34,160 nucleotides of DNA. It comes from Candidatus Kerfeldbacteria bacterium (lineage in GTDB: Bacteria; Patescibacteriota; Patescibacteriia; UBA9570; XYC2-FULL-38-9). Shown one piece after another: positions 31,872 to 34,160 of the stretch (positions are counted from its first letter, which is position 1; every line of letters begins with the position of its first letter). The translations under genes were made by a program, and so were the position numbers. Where the stretch lies: the NCBI GenBank assembly GCA_018500015.2, contig JAHBAR020000042.1, positions 1 through 34,160 on the forward strand, in the 5' to 3' direction. A model generated the notes under the pieces. That model had not been told where the DNA came from. It ran no database searches and saw nothing but the letters and a program-made list of their open reading frames with translations.

Positions 31872-33677
31872 TTACATACCTCTTGCTTTGCGTTTTGCTG
31901 CTACTTCGTCGAGGATGATTTTGCGGATGCGGATGTGTTGTGGGGTGACTTCAACGTACTCGTCGTCCGCGATGTACTCAAGAGCATCTTCTAAGCTCAT
32001 CACGCGAGGAGCGTTCATGTGTTCTGTGGTGCCGTCACCCTTTGATCGCATGTTCGAGAGTTGTTTTGCTTTACAGACATTGATGGAAAGGTCGCCAGAG
32101 CGGATGTGCTGGCCGACAACTTGGCCTTTGTACACCTTATCGCCAGGTGAGACGAACAATGTGCCACGATCTTGGACGTTGAGAATACCGTAGGAGTTAC
32201 ACTCACCGGTTTCATGAGCTGTCAGAGAACCTTGGTCGCGTTCCGCAAACTCTCCCGGGTCAGGGCGATACCCTTCGAACAGGGTGTTGATAATACCAAG
32301 ACCGCGAGTATCGGTAAGGAACTCTGTGCGATATCCAAATAAGCCGCGTGTAGGGATGAGGAATTCAAGAGAGGTGATGCCAGAGTCAGATTGCATGTTG
32401 AGAAGTTCTCCCTTTCGACCGCCGAGTTTTTGAATAACGGCGCCAGCATACTCGTCTGGAGTTTCGATGAAGACGCGATCATATGGTACTTGCTTCTTGC
32501 CTTCAACAACGCGTTCGATCACTTGAGGGCGAGAGACTTGGAGCTCGTATCCTTCGCGGCGCATGCGTTCGATCAAAATAGCCAAGTGCAATTCACCACG
32601 ACCAGACACAATCCAGCCAGCAGTAGGTGAGTCTTCAACGCGAAGAGCCATGTCGGTTTCAAGCTCTTTCATCAAGCGTTCGCGAATTTGGCGCGATGTG
32701 CAGAATTCACCTTCTTTACCACAAAATGGAGAGTCGTTGACCATGAATGTCATTTTCACTGTAGGCTCTTCGATTTTGAGCACAGGAAGCGCGATTGGAT
32801 TTTCGAGATCAGCAATAGTTTCACCAATGTTAATGTTAGGGATGCCGGCAATAGCTGCGATGTCTCCAGCTTCAACTTCTGTAGCATCGAATTTGTTTAA
32901 TCCCTTAAATGACATGACTGCAGTGAGGCGATGTTGTGAAGGAACGCCGTCACGGTTGATGCGAGTGATATTTGCGCCAGCTTTGAGTACACCATTGTAC
33001 ACGCGGCCTGTTGCAATTCTGCCTTTGAAGTTGTCTGAGGTAATGGTAGTCACCAAAAATTGGAGTGGTTTTGTGCTGTCTACTTGAGGAGCCGGGACGT
33101 GTGTGATGATCGCTTCAAAAATAGGGGAGATGTCGGTCATTGTTGCGAGGTCTGGTTGCAATCCAGCTTTGCCAGCGCGTGCTGCAGCATAGACTACAGG
33201 GAATTCAGCAGTTGCGTCGTCAGCGCCAAGGTCGATGAAAAGGTCGAACGTTTCGTTGAGCACTTCTTGAATGCGCGCCTCTGGTTTGTCGATTTTGTTC
33301 ACGACAACGATGATCTTGAGTTTCATCTCAAGCGCTTTTTTCAGCACGAAACGAGTTTGTGGCATTGGCCCTTCTTGTGCGTCAATGAGTAGTAAGCAGC
33401 CGTCAGCCATGGTGAGCACGCGTTCCACTTCGCCACCAAAGTCAGCGTGGCCCGGAGTGTCGATGATGTTCACTTTCATGTCGCCCCATTGCACTGCAGC
33501 GTTCTTTGAGAAAATAGTGATACCACGTTCGCGTTCGAGTTCATTGTTGTCCATGATCAATTCGCGGTCGGCAACATCTTTGTCGAGCGTAGTTTTGGAT
33601 TGACGAATAAGAGCATCGACGAGGGTGGTTTTGCCGTGGTCGACGTGGGCGATGATCGCAACGTTGCGAATGTTCAT
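31872..33677 (-). CDS. typA: Ribosome-associated GTPase TypA/BipA
   Basis: Translational GTPase that binds the ribosome under stress or during assembly. 601 aa, normal length. G motifs: AHVDHGKTTL (G1, residues 10-19), ERGITI (G2), DTPGHADFGGE (G3) and VNKIDKPEA (G4). Domain II, EF-G-like domains III and V, and the BipA-specific C-terminal domain (GLFGYRTEFLTDTRG, KAKQLSNMRSKGDG) follow. The ATG is preceded by A/T-rich sequence without an SD. A promoter with consensus -35 lies about 55-85 bp upstream, and a hairpin terminator follows the stop, so it is a single-gene unit. Confidence 0.97.
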   Translation of the reverse strand: MNIRNVAIIAHVDHGKTTLVDALIRQSKTTLDKDVADRELIMDNNELERERGITIFSKNAAVQWGDMKVNIIDTPGHADFGGEVERVLTMADGCLLLIDAQEGPMPQTRFVLKKALEMKLKIIVVVNKIDKPEARIQEVLNETFDLFIDLGADDATAEFPVVYAAARAGKAGLQPDLATMTDISPIFEAIITHVPAPQVDSTKPLQFLVTTITSDNFKGRIATGRVYNGVLKAGANITRINRDGVPSQHRLTAVMSFKGLNKFDATEVEAGDIAAIAGIPNINIGETIADLENPIALPVLKIEEPTVKMTFMVNDSPFCGKEGEFCTSRQIRERLMKELETDMALRVEDSPTAGWIVSGRGELHLAILIERMRREGYELQVSRPQVIERVVEGKKQVPYDRVFIETPDEYAGAVIQKLGGRKGELLNMQSDSGITSLEFLIPTRGLFGYRTEFLTDTRGLGIINTLFEGYRPDPGEFAERDQGSLTAHETGECNSYGILNVQDRGTLFVSPGDKVYKGQVVGQHIRSGDLSINVCKAKQLSNMRSKGDGTTEHMNAPRVMSLEDALEYIADDEYVEVTPQHIRIRKIILDEVAAKRKARGM

Positions 33678-33732
33678 AAAAATAAAAATGGGCGTTTAAA
33701 AAACCACGCTGCAGTGGTCAAATTCGATGTAC

Positions 33733-33761
33733 ACTAAACCATGTTCTACGTGTAGTGTCAA
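33733..33761 (-). promoter_or_regulatory. Promoter of typA
   Basis: On the minus strand TTGACA (33756-33761), a 17-nt spacer and TTTAGT (33733-33738) give a plausible promoter with a leader of about 50 nt to the typA ATG. TAGTGT two bases further is an alternative -10. Confidence 0.6.
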
Positions 33762-33770
33762 GCGTTTTTC

Positions 33771-33860
33771 ACGCGGGTCCTGCCGCCTGGGTACCCCACC
33801 GTCCTCGTGACTGACGCACTCCGGGCGGCGGAGGCCTCCCCCTTGGCGTCACCCGCTGTA
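33771..33860 (+). repeat. Structured repeat homologous to part of element A (element C)
   Basis: ACGCGGGTCCTGxCGCCxxxGTAxCCCxxCGTCCTCG (33771-33807) matches the reverse complement of 19706-19742 at 30 of 37 positions by eye. A later block, GGCxxCACCCGCT, recurs at nearly the same distance. GCGGGT (33773-33778) can pair with ACCCGC (33851-33856), CCGCC with GGCGG, TGACGC with GCGTCA, and TGGG-TAC-CCCA forms a small hairpin. The middle differs in sequence but not in length from element A. Confidence 0.65.
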
Positions 33861-33868
33861 TTTTTGTT

Positions 33869-33915
33869 GTCATGAGCTCGGAGGTCTTAAGGCCGACGTG
33901 GCAATCTTTTTATTG
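33869..33915 (+). repeat. Degenerate half copy of the REP-like palindrome
   Basis: GTCATGAGCTCGGAGG...GGCCGACGTGGCAATCTTTTTATT resembles the right arm of the repeat at 10751-10792 (GTCATTGCGAGGAGG...GCCGACGCGGCAATCTTGTTATT). No left arm is seen. Confidence 0.5.
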
Positions 33916-33929
33916 GGTTAAGGCTAGGG

Positions 33930-33958
33930 TTGACAAAAGTCATCAAAAATGCTATTTT
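33930..33958 (+). promoter_or_regulatory. Consensus -35 promoter near the right edge
   Basis: TTGACA (33930-33935), a 17-nt spacer and TATTTT (33953-33958). It points towards the window edge and would give a leader of about 60 nt before the SD at 34006-34012. Confidence 0.65.
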
Positions 33959-34025
33959 ATTACGTCATTTTGGGCTTGTGTCGGTAGCCTTTTTCTGACT
34001 TTTGGAAGGAGGAACGACCACCAAA

Positions 34026-34160
34026 ATGACCTCGCGTGAGCCAGTGATGACTCACATCAGTCCTTTGACAATCCTGTATGTATATTTGTCTCAACGGCAG
34101 ATCAGGGGAAGTAGGAAAAAGAATGGCGAAGCAATTTTGTTGTTTCTTTTTTCAGCTCCC
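34026..34160 (+). CDS. Possible gene start cut off by the window edge
   Basis: An ATG at 34026 opens a frame of 45 codons that runs off the edge (starting MTSREPVMTHISPL). It is preceded by GGAAGGAGG about 14 nt upstream and by a good promoter. The peptide is not recognisable and composition does not prove coding. A second ATG at 34123 (MAKQFCCFFFQ), after AGGAAAAAG, is an alternative start in another frame, in which case the first ORF would be leader sequence. GTGAG/CTCAC (34036-34055) could form a small hairpin here. Confidence 0.3.
   Translation, partial: MTSREPVMTHISPLTILYVYLSQRQIRGSRKKNGEAILLFLFSAP

Noticed and set aside
1-34160. CRISPR arrays, prophage or insertion-sequence transposases.
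   Set aside because: No regularly spaced direct repeats and no transposase, integrase or cas ORF were seen; the repeats present are palindromic singles.

Overview
The window reads as one contig of a streamlined, moderately AT-rich bacterium using the standard stop codons: UGA ends miaB's upstream neighbour thrS, the acetyl-CoA synthetase gene and recJ, so this is not code 25. Several things point to the Candidate Phyla Radiation (Patescibacteria, Parcubacteria-like). ThrRS lacks the TGS domain, there is an ADP-forming acetyl-CoA synthetase, a baseplate-J-like single-pass membrane protein and an orphan membrane histidine kinase with the ASHQLRTPLT H-box. Genes are tightly packed and overlapping, and most starts have no Shine-Dalgarno sequence. 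The phylum assignment is inference; no rRNA or marker tree was available.

Layout. (1) 1-7406, plus strand: a pyrimidine operon carB(partial)-pyrB-pyrC-pyrD-pyrE-pyrF that makes UMP de novo. CarB resembles the eukaryotic CAD/Bacteroidetes type and PyrF is the eukaryotic URA3/UMPS type. (2) 7393-10460, minus strand: thrS-miaB, preceded by a consensus promoter and a compact T-box riboswitch leader (10461-10623). (3) 10669-10789: a palindromic REP-like repeat. (4) 10788-15373, minus strand: a baseplate-J-like membrane protein and DnaE. (5) 15424-18224: small membrane proteins and a RodA/FtsW glycosyltransferase. (6) 18248-19515: a sharply GC-rich islet with its own promoter, a strong SD, a MopE-type metal-binding lipoprotein gene, a hairpin-rich 3' region and a terminator. 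(7) 19533-19742: a 210-bp multibranched inverted-repeat element. Part of it recurs, inverted, at 33771-33860. (8) 19789-29531, plus strand: a nine-gene run probably driven by an extended -10 promoter that gives a leaderless mRNA. It encodes UDP-xylose synthase, ADP-forming acyl-CoA synthetase, phosphoglycerate mutase, a PfkB kinase, PRPP synthetase, an HD hydrolase, a Nudix hydrolase, RecJ and RNase HI. (9) 29550-29697: a second, different inverted-repeat element between convergent genes. (10) 29698-33677, minus strand: typA, then a terminator that contains the promoter of the histidine kinase. (11) 33678-34160: the typA promoter, the repeats, and a strong promoter plus SD leading to a possible gene cut off by the window edge.

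How the genes work together. PRPP synthetase supplies PyrE, and the pyr operon yields UMP. UDP-xylose synthase acts on a UDP-sugar and RodA on wall precursors, so nucleotide and envelope metabolism are linked. iPGM and the ADP-forming synthetase fit a fermentative, substrate-level ATP economy. The least expected items are the T-box with a very short Stem I, the eukaryote-type ODCase, the GC-rich lipoprotein islet and the families of structured intergenic elements.
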